A DNA stretch of 64,000 nt, from contig NZ_CP036269.1 of NCBI RefSeq assembly GCF_007744675.1, forward strand, positions 6,889,917 through 6,953,916. The letters are read 5' to 3'. Numbering within the stretch: the first letter of the stretch is position 1; the number at the start of each line of letters is the position of its first letter. This DNA is from Gimesia alba (lineage in GTDB: Bacteria; Planctomycetota; Planctomycetia; Planctomycetales; Planctomycetaceae). Positions 53,231-61,792 of the stretch are shown piece after piece. The position numbers and the translations under genes are program-made. A model generated the notes under the pieces. That model was not told where the DNA came from, did no database searches, and worked only from the letters and a program-made list of their open reading frames with translations.

Positions 53231-56200
53231 ATGTTCAACGATCTGCTGTCACTGCCCGGCCTGGAAAACTGGTTTGCCATCGATCTCGCCGTTAAATCCA
53301 CGCTGTTAGTGGCGTTGGCCGCCGGACTCCGGCATCGTGTCTGGACCCTGTTATTCCTGGCCCTGCTGATCCTGCCGCCGGTGACACTGTTTGCTCCCGG
53401 CTGGAACTGGCAGGTCATCCCCCGTTCCTGGCAAGCGGAAAAAAGCGAAGACGCGATTCCCGACGCAATCCCTGTTACTACTTCGGTTCCTTCAGGCATT
53501 GAGCCCGAGCCGTCAGCGCTGCCGATGACTCCAAAGATCACACGCGCCGTGGATCAAACCGAACCCACACTTCAGTCTCAACTGGTTCCCGCCGTTTTCG
53601 AACAGGAAACGCATCATGCGGTTGCTTCAACCCCCGCTCCCATTCCGAAAATCATTCAACCAGCGACATTCGACTGGTCAAAGCACACGTTGGCACTCAT
53701 CTGGCTGGGTGGTTTCCTGCTGATGTTGCTCCCGCTTATAACGGGACTCTGGGGAAACGGGCGACTGCGAAAACAGGGGCAGCTTCTGGATAGCCCTGAT
53801 TGGCAACGAATGATGACGGAATTGAGCCACCGGCTCGGCTTACAGCGTACCATCACGCTTTTATCTGGCGGACCTCAGCAGATGCCAATCACGTTCGGCC
53901 TGAGGCACCCATGTGTCGTGCTACCCGATGATGCCGCCAACTGGGACGAAGAGCGACGGCAGGTGGTTCTGCTGCACGAACTCGCGCATATCAAACGTTT
54001 CGATGTGCCCCTGCAGATGATTGCCCGCCTCGGCTGTGCGCTGTTCTGGTTTCATCCACTCGTCTGGTGGTCGGCTCGTCAGATGCGTCTCGAACGCGAA
54101 CACGCGTGCGACGACTGTGTCTTACTCGCCGGCCAGGAACCCTCCGTCTATGCCTCGCACTTGCTGGAGATTGCCCATCAGCTTTCAAATCAAACGCGTT
54201 TCACGACGGCGGCGCTGTGCATGGCTCGGAAATCCCAACTCGAAGGCAGACTGCTGGCAGTTCTCGATACTCGCCGCAGTCGCGCCCAGGTCGGAGTCGT
54301 CCGCACACTGGGCTGCCTTTCTCTGGCACTTCTGTTGGTGATCACATTGGGAATCGTGCATCCCACACTGCAGGTGGAGTCCTTATTGACGGCAGCAGAA
54401 AAGGAACCAGCATCGGCGACTCCAAAAACCGGATCGGAAGAGTATCAACTGATGCGAATCACCGGCACGGTTCTTTCGCCGGACGGAGAACCGCTGTCGG
54501 GGGCACACATTGATCTCTTCACTGACAATCGTGGCACCAACTGGCATCGCAGAATTCCGGGAGTTGATGATTTCGAATCCCATCAGACAACAACCAATGA
54601 GACTGGCTGGTTTCAGATCGTGCTGCCACACGATATTTCCCGTCCGCGCAAAGATATGCAGATCATCGCCAGCGTCGCAGGCGGTCTGCTGGCGAAAGAA
54701 ACCATTGATCCCCATCTGCCGCGCCATCATGTCGAACTCAAACTTTCCGCTGCCAAAAAAGTACGCGTACAATTGATTGATACGGTTGGAAATCCGATTG
54801 TCGGCATCGAACCCTACCTGAGCGGCATAAGCCTGGGCAAAAATTCTTATATCAATATTCGCCACCCCAAGCCGGACTCGCTGGTCGCCGCGTGGCCTCG
54901 CTTTACCAAAAGCGACGACGAAGGCTACGTCGAAGCGATGCTCCCTACTTCGACAACCACGCTCAGACTCTTAATTGACGACAAACAGGTAGGGGCGCAC
55001 GCATTAGATGTAGAAATTTCTGATAAGCCAATCAGCGTCGCGCTCAAGCCGGCACAATTTCTGGACGGAAAAGTCATTGATGAAACTACGGGCCAGCCGA
55101 TCGCCGGGGCTGAAGTGATGATCCTCGAACGACCTTATCGAACAACGCGTACCAAGGCCGACGGCAGTTTTCGCGTAGCACGTGGGGAAACACTCGGAGG
55201 ACTATTTCCATCGGGACAAAATATCCTGCACGTGTATCCTCCCTCGGAATCGGCTTATCTGTTCCATGCACATGAATGGAAATGGCCCAATAATAGACTC
55301 AGTGATGCGAACTTAACGATCAAAATGCGGACCGGTATTGTAATATCAGGGAGAGTCACTGAAAAAGGGACGGGAAAACCGGTCCCGAAAGTGGCTCTCG
55401 CATTTGAATCACAGGAATACAATAATCCTCTGTTTGATGAGACGTCGCAGTGCCGTTTTTTTGGCGCCGATATGAAGTATGCCACCGATGCAGACGGGCG
55501 ATTTCAGATGCCGGTCTGGCCTGGTCCCGGATACCTGATCGTCACAGCGCCGACGCTCGATTACGTGCATCAGGAGATCAGCCTGGGAGACAAATACTAC
55601 GGCAAACCAGGGCTGCAGCGTGAATATTACGACGCGGCAGTCCGGCTCAACCTCAAACCAGCGGCTCAGCCTGAGCCAATGGAGATTATCTTAGAACGTG
55701 GTGAATTACTCAAACAGAAAATCATTTGCCCCGATGGCCAGCCGGCGAACGGAAAAGCGTATGCCCGTTCCTACATTCCGTTCAAAAAAGAAATCGATGC
55801 CAGCTTGCCTGTAATACTGTTTGAAAACGGGCAATTTGAACTCCCCGGTTTTCATTCGAAGAAATCACTGCCGCTCCTGTTCGTCGATTTAAAACATCAC
55901 TGTGGAAAAATTGTCACCGAGTTCCCTCCGGACGACGCCCCCATTCAGTTAGAACAATGCGGCGCGGCCACGTTTCAATTTGAAGATAATAACGGAAAGC
56001 CACTGGCAGATCATGAACCATTATTGATGATCATCGTAACGCCGGGAGCAACGAATACTGCCTTCATCCAGCCTGACCAACCACTCTGGTTTGAGCATCT
56101 GTTCTGGCAGAACATTCTGTGGCCTAAACGAATTTCCAAAACAAACGCGGAGGGACGCGTGACGGTCAATGACCTGATCCCCGGTGCCACGTACCAGTTA

Positions 56201-56299
56201 CAGTTTATCAAAAAAGGGCGTTGGGCCAGCGGCTACGAATTCACCGTTCGCCCCGGCGAAACCACCGATGTGGGTAAGGTCGTGCTGGAGCTGCAATAA
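53231..56299 (+). CDS. M56 (BlaR1/MecR1-like) membrane protease with long TTR-like C-terminus
   Basis: A 1022-aa protein. The N-terminal ~380 residues are an M56 peptidase with membrane segments near 15-50, 149-175 and 355-378. Zinc site HELAH is at 249-253 in LLHELAHIKRFD, with the third ligand region LEREHACDDC. The rest (about 390-1022) is a row of carboxypeptidase-regulatory-like/TTR beta domains, starting near 413 (TGTVLSPDGEPLSG), 612 (GKVIDETTGQPIAGAEV) and 705 (SGRVTEKGTGKPVPKVAL). BlaR1 has a penicillin-binding domain at this place; here none is seen, so the ligand sensed outside must differ. It lies 10 bp after the repressor gene and 54 bp before the DUF1800 gene. Confidence 0.9.
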   Translation: MFNDLLSLPGLENWFAIDLAVKSTLLVALAAGLRHRVWTLLFLALLILPPVTLFAPGWNWQVIPRSWQAEKSEDAIPDAIPVTTSVPSGIEPEPSALPMTPKITRAVDQTEPTLQSQLVPAVFEQETHHAVASTPAPIPKIIQPATFDWSKHTLALIWLGGFLLMLLPLITGLWGNGRLRKQGQLLDSPDWQRMMTELSHRLGLQRTITLLSGGPQQMPITFGLRHPCVVLPDDAANWDEERRQVVLLHELAHIKRFDVPLQMIARLGCALFWFHPLVWWSARQMRLEREHACDDCVLLAGQEPSVYASHLLEIAHQLSNQTRFTTAALCMARKSQLEGRLLAVLDTRRSRAQVGVVRTLGCLSLALLLVITLGIVHPTLQVESLLTAAEKEPASATPKTGSEEYQLMRITGTVLSPDGEPLSGAHIDLFTDNRGTNWHRRIPGVDDFESHQTTTNETGWFQIVLPHDISRPRKDMQIIASVAGGLLAKETIDPHLPRHHVELKLSAAKKVRVQLIDTVGNPIVGIEPYLSGISLGKNSYINIRHPKPDSLVAAWPRFTKSDDEGYVEAMLPTSTTTLRLLIDDKQVGAHALDVEISDKPISVALKPAQFLDGKVIDETTGQPIAGAEVMILERPYRTTRTKADGSFRVARGETLGGLFPSGQNILHVYPPSESAYLFHAHEWKWPNNRLSDANLTIKMRTGIVISGRVTEKGTGKPVPKVALAFESQEYNNPLFDETSQCRFFGADMKYATDADGRFQMPVWPGPGYLIVTAPTLDYVHQEISLGDKYYGKPGLQREYYDAAVRLNLKPAAQPEPMEIILERGELLKQKIICPDGQPANGKAYARSYIPFKKEIDASLPVILFENGQFELPGFHSKKSLPLLFVDLKHHCGKIVTEFPPDDAPIQLEQCGAATFQFEDNNGKPLADHEPLLMIIVTPGATNTAFIQPDQPLWFEHLFWQNILWPKRISKTNAEGRVTVNDLIPGATYQLQFIKKGRWASGYEFTVRPGETTDVGKVVLELQ

Positions 56300-56353
56300 A
56301 CAACAGAGTTCAAAAATGAAACTTGTGACGTTCCCGATTCAAGAGGTAGATTG

Positions 56354-57745
56354 ATGAAGTCAGACTCCGATCCCTGGGCACCCTATGTGCCGACATCTGC
56401 CGATCCGTGGAATCTGGAAAAGGTGGCCCACCTCCATCGCCGCGCCGGTTTTGCCGCGAACTGGCAAGAACTGCACCGCGATCTCAAAGCGGGACCCGCG
56501 GCGAGCATTGATCGTTTACTGCATCCGCCGCCCGCGTCCCAGAAATTCCAACGGGTGGCCGACGCACTCAAAAACATTATTGAATCTTCCGGTTCCGGTT
56601 TTATGTCGGCGGAAAGTTTATCTCCCCTGCAGTCCTGGTGGATGTTTCGGATGACTTTCGGTAGTGACCCGCTGGGAGAAAAACTGACCTTGTTCTGGCA
56701 TAACCACTTCGCGACCGCGATGTCGGGCGTCTATAACCTGAAGCTGATGCTGGATCAAAATGAGCTCTTTCGCCAGCATGCCCGCGGGAAATTTGGAGAT
56801 CTGCTGCAAGCCATCGAAGCCGACCCAGCGATGTTGAAGTGGCTCGATGGAGGTGCCAATCACAAAGAGCACCCCAATGAAAACTTCGCGCGGGAACTGC
56901 TCGAACTTTTCACGCTCGGAGAAGGGCACTACAGTGAGACCGACATTCGCGAAGCAGCCCGCGGACTCACCGGCTGGAAACCGGGGCGCGATACCCTGCT
57001 CAATGAGACCAACGAATTTTTCTACGACGAAACGTTGGTCGACACCAGTCCGAAAACATTTATGGGACAGACGGGGCCCTGGCGACGCGAAGAGATCTTT
57101 CGCATCATTCTTCAACAGCCTGAGGCGGCCAGATACCTCTGCCGCCGTCTTTATCGCTGGTTTGTCAGCGAAAGCACCGTTCCCAATGAGACCTTGATCG
57201 AACCGCTGGCCATTCAGATGCGGGCCAGCAATTATTCCATCGAACATGTGGTCGGCATCATTCTGCGTTCACAACACTTCTTCTCACCCGCCGCCTATTG
57301 GCAGCGCATCAAGTCGCCGGTCGAATTCTGTGTCGGCACGATTCGCCAACTGGAACCCAAGCGGACTCCCAACCTGTTACCGCTGGCGGCGCTGAACTGT
57401 GACAAGCAGGGACAGGCTCTGTTTAACCCACCCAGTGTCAAAGGTTGGGATGGTGGCACGGCCTGGCTCACGACGAACTGCACCCTGACCAGAATCAACT
57501 GGACCGCCGATCTATTAAACGGTAGTCAGACTTCGGGTTTAAAGGCTTACGATCCCGCACACTGGCTCAAAGAACATTCGCTGAAACCGACGCAGGCAGT
57601 GGAATCATTTTCCAAGTTGCTCCTGCAAAACAATCTGAACCCCGAATCGGCGGCACTCGCCCAACGCCTGGCAGATGGAGATCAGCGGCAACTTACCGCC
57701 GCTTTGCAGGTGTTGTTACAAACACCGGAATTTCAGTTAGCATAG
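56354..57745 (+). CDS. DUF1800 family protein
   Basis: A 463-aa protein of the DUF1800 family, usually found together with DUF1501 proteins in planctomycetes. Conserved blocks: HLHRRAGFAANWQELHRDL near the start, FWHNHFATAMSG, HPNENFARELLELFTLGEGHYSETDIREAARGLTGW, FYRRY-like RRLYRWFVS, and VKGWDGGTAWLTTN near the end. No signal peptide is evident. The ATG at 56354 has AGAGGT upstream; a TTG one codon earlier is the alternative. It ends 9 bp before the DUF1501 gene, whose ribosome site overlaps its stop. Function unknown. Confidence 0.92.
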   Translation: MKSDSDPWAPYVPTSADPWNLEKVAHLHRRAGFAANWQELHRDLKAGPAASIDRLLHPPPASQKFQRVADALKNIIESSGSGFMSAESLSPLQSWWMFRMTFGSDPLGEKLTLFWHNHFATAMSGVYNLKLMLDQNELFRQHARGKFGDLLQAIEADPAMLKWLDGGANHKEHPNENFARELLELFTLGEGHYSETDIREAARGLTGWKPGRDTLLNETNEFFYDETLVDTSPKTFMGQTGPWRREEIFRIILQQPEAARYLCRRLYRWFVSESTVPNETLIEPLAIQMRASNYSIEHVVGIILRSQHFFSPAAYWQRIKSPVEFCVGTIRQLEPKRTPNLLPLAALNCDKQGQALFNPPSVKGWDGGTAWLTTNCTLTRINWTADLLNGSQTSGLKAYDPAHWLKEHSLKPTQAVESFSKLLLQNNLNPESAALAQRLADGDQRQLTAALQVLLQTPEFQLA

Positions 57746-57754
57746 GAGACCATC

Positions 57755-59017
57755 ATGAATTTGAACCGTCGCGAATTTCTGGGACTGGGTTCCACACTGC
57801 TCGCTACCAGCGCCTCCGTTCCGACCTTCCTGAAGCAAACCGCCTTCGCCGCCGCGGGGCAGGAACCGACGTCTGACCGCGTGCTGGTCGTCCTGCAACT
57901 GACGGGCGGCAATGACGGCTTGAATACCGTCGTCCCGTTTACCAACGAAACCTACCGCAAGCTGCGACCCAAGCTGCAACTGGCCGACGCCAAACTGCAT
58001 CGACTGAATGACCGTCTTGGCTTACATCCCTCTTTGAAGGGCCTGAAACATCTCATCGACAAAGAGCAGGCCGCCATTATTCAGAGTGTCGGTTATCCCA
58101 ACCCCAACCGTTCGCATTTTGAATCGATGGCGATCTGGCATGCGGCTCCCGTCGACAAGAAATTGAATTACAAAAAAAGTGCCTACACCCGAGGCGGCTG
58201 GCTGGCCCGCGCCATCGATCAACGTTCTACAACCGCGCAACAAACAGAATCGGCGCAGGCATTAAACATTGGTGCTGGAGAAATGCCCAAGGCATTGCTC
58301 GGCAGCCGCGTGCAGGTGCCCTCGATTCAAAGTCTTGCGCAGCTCAAACAGAGCAACGGCCTGTTCGATCAAAAAACACAGCAGGCCCAGATCGCTGCCT
58401 GGAAAAATGGGGCGGGCTCCACGTCGAACCCGCTCCTGCAAGCCGCCCTGCAAAGTTCTCTCGCCGTACATACGACGGCCGAGCAGATCCGCAAAATCAA
58501 GCCCGATCAGTCCACCACGGTCAAGTATCCCGAAAACGCGCTGGCAGAACGACTCCGGATGATGGCCCAACTGATCCGCGCCGGTTTTTCCACGCCCGTG
58601 TATTACACCGAGCACACAGGCTTCGATACGCATTCGCAACAGCTCCCTTATCATCGTAATGTATTAGGGGAATTGGCACGCGCGCTCCGCGCCTTCATCA
58701 CCGATGTCAACAAACACGTTCCGAATCGGCCCGTGCTGGTTCTGGTCTTCTCAGAATTCGGCCGACGCGTGGAAGAAAACGGCAGCGCAGGTACCGATCA
58801 CGGCACCGCCGGCCCGGTCTTCCTGGCCGGCAGCCATCTCAAACCGGGAGTTCACGGCCCCGACCCCGATCTGGAAAATCTGGTCGACGACGACCCCGTC
58901 TTCGGCGTCGACTTCCGCAGTGTCTATGCCACCATCCTCGAAGACTGGCTGAACATCCCCAGCCAACCCGTTTTGGGTCAGCAGTTCGACAAACTGGATT
59001 TATTGAAGACAACGTGA
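57755..59017 (+). CDS. DUF1501 family protein with Tat signal
   Basis: A 420-aa protein of the DUF1501 family (an alkaline-phosphatase/sulfatase-like fold by distant similarity, unproven). It begins with a twin-arginine signal NRREFLGLGSTLLAT (4-18) and is exported folded. Conserved blocks: VLVVLQLTGGNDGLNTVVPF, IQSVGYPNPNRSHFESMAIWHA, GFDTHSQQ, and FSEFGRRVEENGSAGTDHGTAGPVFL (the FGR..DHG block typical of the family). It is coupled to the DUF1800 gene by overlap of stop and ribosome site. Last gene of the unit beginning with the BlaI-type repressor. Confidence 0.93.
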   Translation: MNLNRREFLGLGSTLLATSASVPTFLKQTAFAAAGQEPTSDRVLVVLQLTGGNDGLNTVVPFTNETYRKLRPKLQLADAKLHRLNDRLGLHPSLKGLKHLIDKEQAAIIQSVGYPNPNRSHFESMAIWHAAPVDKKLNYKKSAYTRGGWLARAIDQRSTTAQQTESAQALNIGAGEMPKALLGSRVQVPSIQSLAQLKQSNGLFDQKTQQAQIAAWKNGAGSTSNPLLQAALQSSLAVHTTAEQIRKIKPDQSTTVKYPENALAERLRMMAQLIRAGFSTPVYYTEHTGFDTHSQQLPYHRNVLGELARALRAFITDVNKHVPNRPVLVLVFSEFGRRVEENGSAGTDHGTAGPVFLAGSHLKPGVHGPDPDLENLVDDDPVFGVDFRSVYATILEDWLNIPSQPVLGQQFDKLDLLKTT

Positions 59018-59055
59018 GCGAGCTGTTTTTCGACTACCACGAAACACACGAAAAC

Positions 59056-59077
59056 GGGGCGACACATGGGTCGCCCC
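59056..59077. repeat. Hairpin GGGGCGAC/GTCGCCCC
   Basis: A perfect 8-bp stem with 6-nt loop, 39 bp past the DUF1501 stop. It is related to the dispersed GGGGC..ATGTGTC..GCCC-type sequences at 50638 and 52582. Only CTT follows it, so it is a weak terminator at best. Confidence 0.5.
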
Positions 59078-59085
59078 CTTGTATC

Positions 59086-59359
59086 TGAGCGGGTCGGCGT
59101 TATCCGCCGGTTTTGTGTCAGGTACGCTGGTTCAAAAACGGTGGCTAGGTAGCGTTTATTAATTCAAACTAGCCTTACCAAAGACGGCTAACCGGGGCTA
59201 ACGCCCTGCGGCTAATGGGTCTTTTCTGCGGTCATAGTCCTCAAAACAAGAGCAACAGCATACTGTCGGCCACGGTAAATTTTTACATTGATAACTCTAT
59301 AGACCACAAAATCACGCTCAGAACTAATAAATAAACGCTACCTAGCGCCATTCCGCTCA
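59086..59359. repeat. CTAG palindrome, copy 5, split by a MITE-like element
   Basis: Left part 59086-59148 (TGAGCGGGTCGGCGTTATCC ... ACGGTGGCTAG) and right part 59342-59359 (CTAGCGCCATTCCGCTCA). The left arm has lost its CTAG (GTTATCC instead of GCTAGCC). The insertion is in the right arm, at the same base as in copy 4. Confidence 0.87.
59149..59341. mobile_element. MITE-like element, copy 2 (193 bp)
   Basis: Terminal inverted repeats GTAGCGTTTATTAATT (left) and the inverse of GTAGCGTTTATTTATTAG (right), better kept than in the copy at 50802. CTAG is duplicated on each side (59145-59148, 59342-59345). It shares the internal blocks CCGGGGCTAACGCCCTGCGG and TGCGGTCATAGTCC with the other copy, in the same orientation. 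No coding sequence. Confidence 0.85.
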
Positions 59360-59594
59360 GGATATGGTTTCGAACGCGATAGAACTTGTTGGAAAGAGTT
59401 ATTCGTCCCCTCTTCTTCACACTAGCGTGTGCCACTGATCGGCTTGTCAGACAGTGCCGAATACACCTTGAAACAAAGTATTTTCTCTAACCCCAATAAC
59501 TCATAATTCCTCCCCCCAATAGACGCAACTGATTCTCCCAGTTAGAATCGAAGTTTGATTTTCAATCTTTGAACGACATCAAAAGGAGAGAAAC

Positions 59595-60710
59595 ATGAAG
59601 GTGGCTCAGGTTTTAGCGTTAATCTGGATCGTGATTCCCACATTCGCAGAGGCACAATCGGATTCTAAACAACCGGAGTACTTCAATCAGAAGGTGGCCG
59701 ATTCGAATCCGCTGCGCAATGAACAGGCGCGGGAACTGGATGAATACATCAAACTGATGGCCGCCGATCGCAGCCGGTTTCAGAAGTTGTTTCAACCCGA
59801 TTACTCTTCCCCCGCAGCCTTCGCGAAATCGGCAGAGCCTTTGCGAGCCGCGTTCTGTGCAAGCATCGGCTATCCGCCGCCTGGAAAGCGACCGGACAAA
59901 CCGGCAACTTACACAAAGATAGGTGAAGACTCAATCGGCGTGTATTACCGGGCGATGTTCCCGATTCTACCCGGCGTGCATTCCGAAGGAATTTTCATCG
60001 TGCCCAAATCGGCCAAAGGCAAAACGCCGTTGATCATTTCCATGCATGGGGGCGGCGGTTCGCCGGAAGTCGCCTTGTTCAACGGCGGGGCCAACTATCA
60101 CGACATGGTCCGCGGCGCGGTGAAACGAGGCTTTCTGGTTTATGCACCGCAGCATCTGTTTCGGGCCGATGAATTTCCGAAAGATATCCGCCGGCAGATT
60201 GACGACCGAATGCGACTCATCGGCACCAGCATCACAGCCGTCGAAATCGCCAAGATTACGTATGCCATCGATGAACTGATCAAACGCCCCGACGTTGATG
60301 CCAGCCGGATCGGGATGGTGGGTCTCTCTTACGGCGGATACTACGCGCAGGTCACACCCGCCGTCGATCCTCGGATCAAAGTTTCTGTTTCCAGTTGTTA
60401 TTTTGGCGTGCAGGAAGGCCGCTACGCGAAAGACGAACTCTCCGTCCCCAGCGACTTCCGATTTCAAGATCGGATCACACTGTTCAACGACGCTGACCTC
60501 GTCGCCTTGATCTGCCCGCGGGCGCATCAGATTCAGGCCGGCTCACGTGATAACGCTTCGCACCGGGAAACCGGCAAACAACTGGCGCCCCGTGCTGCCA
60601 AGTTTTATGAAAAACTCAATCTCAACAATCGCTTCGAGCACGTTGTCTTCGAAGGGGGACACGAATTCAACGACGCGGCCGCCTGGGCGTTTGTAGAAAA
60701 ACATCTGTGA
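59595..60710 (+). CDS. Secreted alpha/beta hydrolase (esterase/dienelactone hydrolase-like)
   Basis: A 371-aa exported hydrolase. Signal peptide to about residue 20 (..FAEA-QS). A ~95-residue helical N-terminal part precedes the alpha/beta hydrolase core: ISMHGGGGSPE (oxyanion region), GMVGLSYGGYYA (nucleophile Ser about 243), CPRAHQIQAGSRDN (acid region) and VVFEGGHEF (catalytic His). The layout recalls acetyl xylan esterase/abhydrolase family proteins. Strong ribosome site AAAGGAG. Single gene; substrate unknown but probably carbohydrate esters. Confidence 0.85.
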   Translation: MKVAQVLALIWIVIPTFAEAQSDSKQPEYFNQKVADSNPLRNEQARELDEYIKLMAADRSRFQKLFQPDYSSPAAFAKSAEPLRAAFCASIGYPPPGKRPDKPATYTKIGEDSIGVYYRAMFPILPGVHSEGIFIVPKSAKGKTPLIISMHGGGGSPEVALFNGGANYHDMVRGAVKRGFLVYAPQHLFRADEFPKDIRRQIDDRMRLIGTSITAVEIAKITYAIDELIKRPDVDASRIGMVGLSYGGYYAQVTPAVDPRIKVSVSSCYFGVQEGRYAKDELSVPSDFRFQDRITLFNDADLVALICPRAHQIQAGSRDNASHRETGKQLAPRAAKFYEKLNLNNRFEHVVFEGGHEFNDAAAWAFVEKHL

Positions 60711-60725
60711 GAGTGCGTTCCCGAA

Positions 60726-61511
60726 TCACTGTTCTGCAATTCGAAACACATACAGTTCGGCCTTGGTATCGCTGACCACAAAGAGCCGTTGCGCCTCCAC
60801 GTCGACAGCGATTCCTTCCGCATCATGAATGGCGTCGCCCGTCTGTGTATTCTTCAATGCGAGGCTCTGAATCACCGTGCCGCGGCGGCGATCAAAGGTG
60901 AAAATGCACTCTGCTTTGTCGCTCACGATCCAGAACAGATCGCGGGCCGCATCATAGCACATGCCTGAAAAATGGAGCTTTTTTGATTTCACGTTGTCGG
61001 CGGTAAATCCACTTTGTTCGTCCAGGCGATCAATGGCGGTGATCCGGTCCATCTGGGATGTGATTGCAATCAGTAAACCCGGACTCGCCTGCTTCAATAG
61101 CAATATTTCAGAGCGTAGCGGGTCAAAGGTCATTCCCTCGAGGCCTTTGTTTTTGTGCCCTTTAAAATCGGCGGCGACGGCGCAATATCCTACCAGTTTT
61201 TTCAGTTTACGGGCGGCAATTTCCTCTCCGGTCTGCGGATCATAAATAATGATCCGGGTAGCATCTTCATCGACCACCCAGACGCGTCCTTCCGCATCGA
61301 AGGTGATACCTTCCAGTCCTGCATTGTCGATGTCCAGTGTCGATACAACCTGCCCCCGTCTGTCGATGCAAAAGAGTTTGCGGCTCTCATCGCAAACCGT
61401 CCAGAGGCGACCATCGGGCGCCAGCGCCAACCCCGACGGCTCGGAAAGCCCCTCGGCTTCCTGCCTGAGGGAATACGCAGATTCAAATTCCAGCTCCAGC
61501 GTATTTGTCAT
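60726..61511 (-). CDS. SdiA-regulated-like beta-propeller protein
   Basis: A 261-aa protein with six or so blades of a beta-propeller, similar to the SdiA-regulated/phytase-like family. Repeats include LSEPSGLALAPDGRLWTVCDE, NAGLEGITFDAEGRVWVVDED, NKGLEGMTFDPLRSEILLLKQ, FSGMCYDAARDLFWIVSDK and HDAEGIAVDVEAQRLFVVSDT. The ATG at 61511 has AAAGG 7-8 bp upstream; a longer frame to 61745 has no such site and its extra 78 residues look non-coding. No signal peptide. It is tail to tail with the esterase gene. Likely binds a ligand; function unknown. Confidence 0.8.
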   Translation of the reverse strand: MTNTLELEFESAYSLRQEAEGLSEPSGLALAPDGRLWTVCDESRKLFCIDRRGQVVSTLDIDNAGLEGITFDAEGRVWVVDEDATRIIIYDPQTGEEIAARKLKKLVGYCAVAADFKGHKNKGLEGMTFDPLRSEILLLKQASPGLLIAITSQMDRITAIDRLDEQSGFTADNVKSKKLHFSGMCYDAARDLFWIVSDKAECIFTFDRRRGTVIQSLALKNTQTGDAIHDAEGIAVDVEAQRLFVVSDTKAELYVFRIAEQ

Positions 61512-61792
61512 CCAGAAAACCTTTCTGTGATTGCGAAGTGTTAAACAGGCACTCGCATTGCTGTCAGACGAAATAAAAACAGCTCGCTCTGGTAGGAACA
61601 GAAAAATGACTCCCTGTTCAACACATTGTACCGTCATTCTGTGCATTTTGGGAGTGCCGCTCTTCGGGGCATTTAGGTGGCAATACGTCTCTTTTTCTGT
61701 CATTGTAACAGTCTTACCGCATATTTTCGTAGTCGGTGGTGTCATCTATTAAGAGAGGTTAAATACAGACGCACTACCCGAGGAAACACGAA

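Larger units (their letters stand above)
59018..59594. other. Repeat-rich intergenic region
   Basis: About 577 bp with no gene. It holds a CTACCACGAAA repeat (59031-59056), a strong hairpin of the GGGGCGAC type (59056-59077, possible transcription end for the DUF1501 unit), CTAG palindrome copy 5 with a MITE-like insertion (59086-59359), and a diverged GTGTGCCACTG palindrome (59424-59459). The 59460-59580 part probably holds the promoter for the esterase gene. Confidence 0.5.

Noticed and set aside
53231-56299. Beta-lactam resistance sensor (BlaR1)
   Set aside because: The M56 part fits, but no penicillin-binding domain or beta-lactamase gene is present.
61512-61745. 78-residue N-terminal extension of the SdiA-regulated-like protein
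   Set aside because: The extra residues look non-coding, and a ribosome site sits before the later ATG at 61511.
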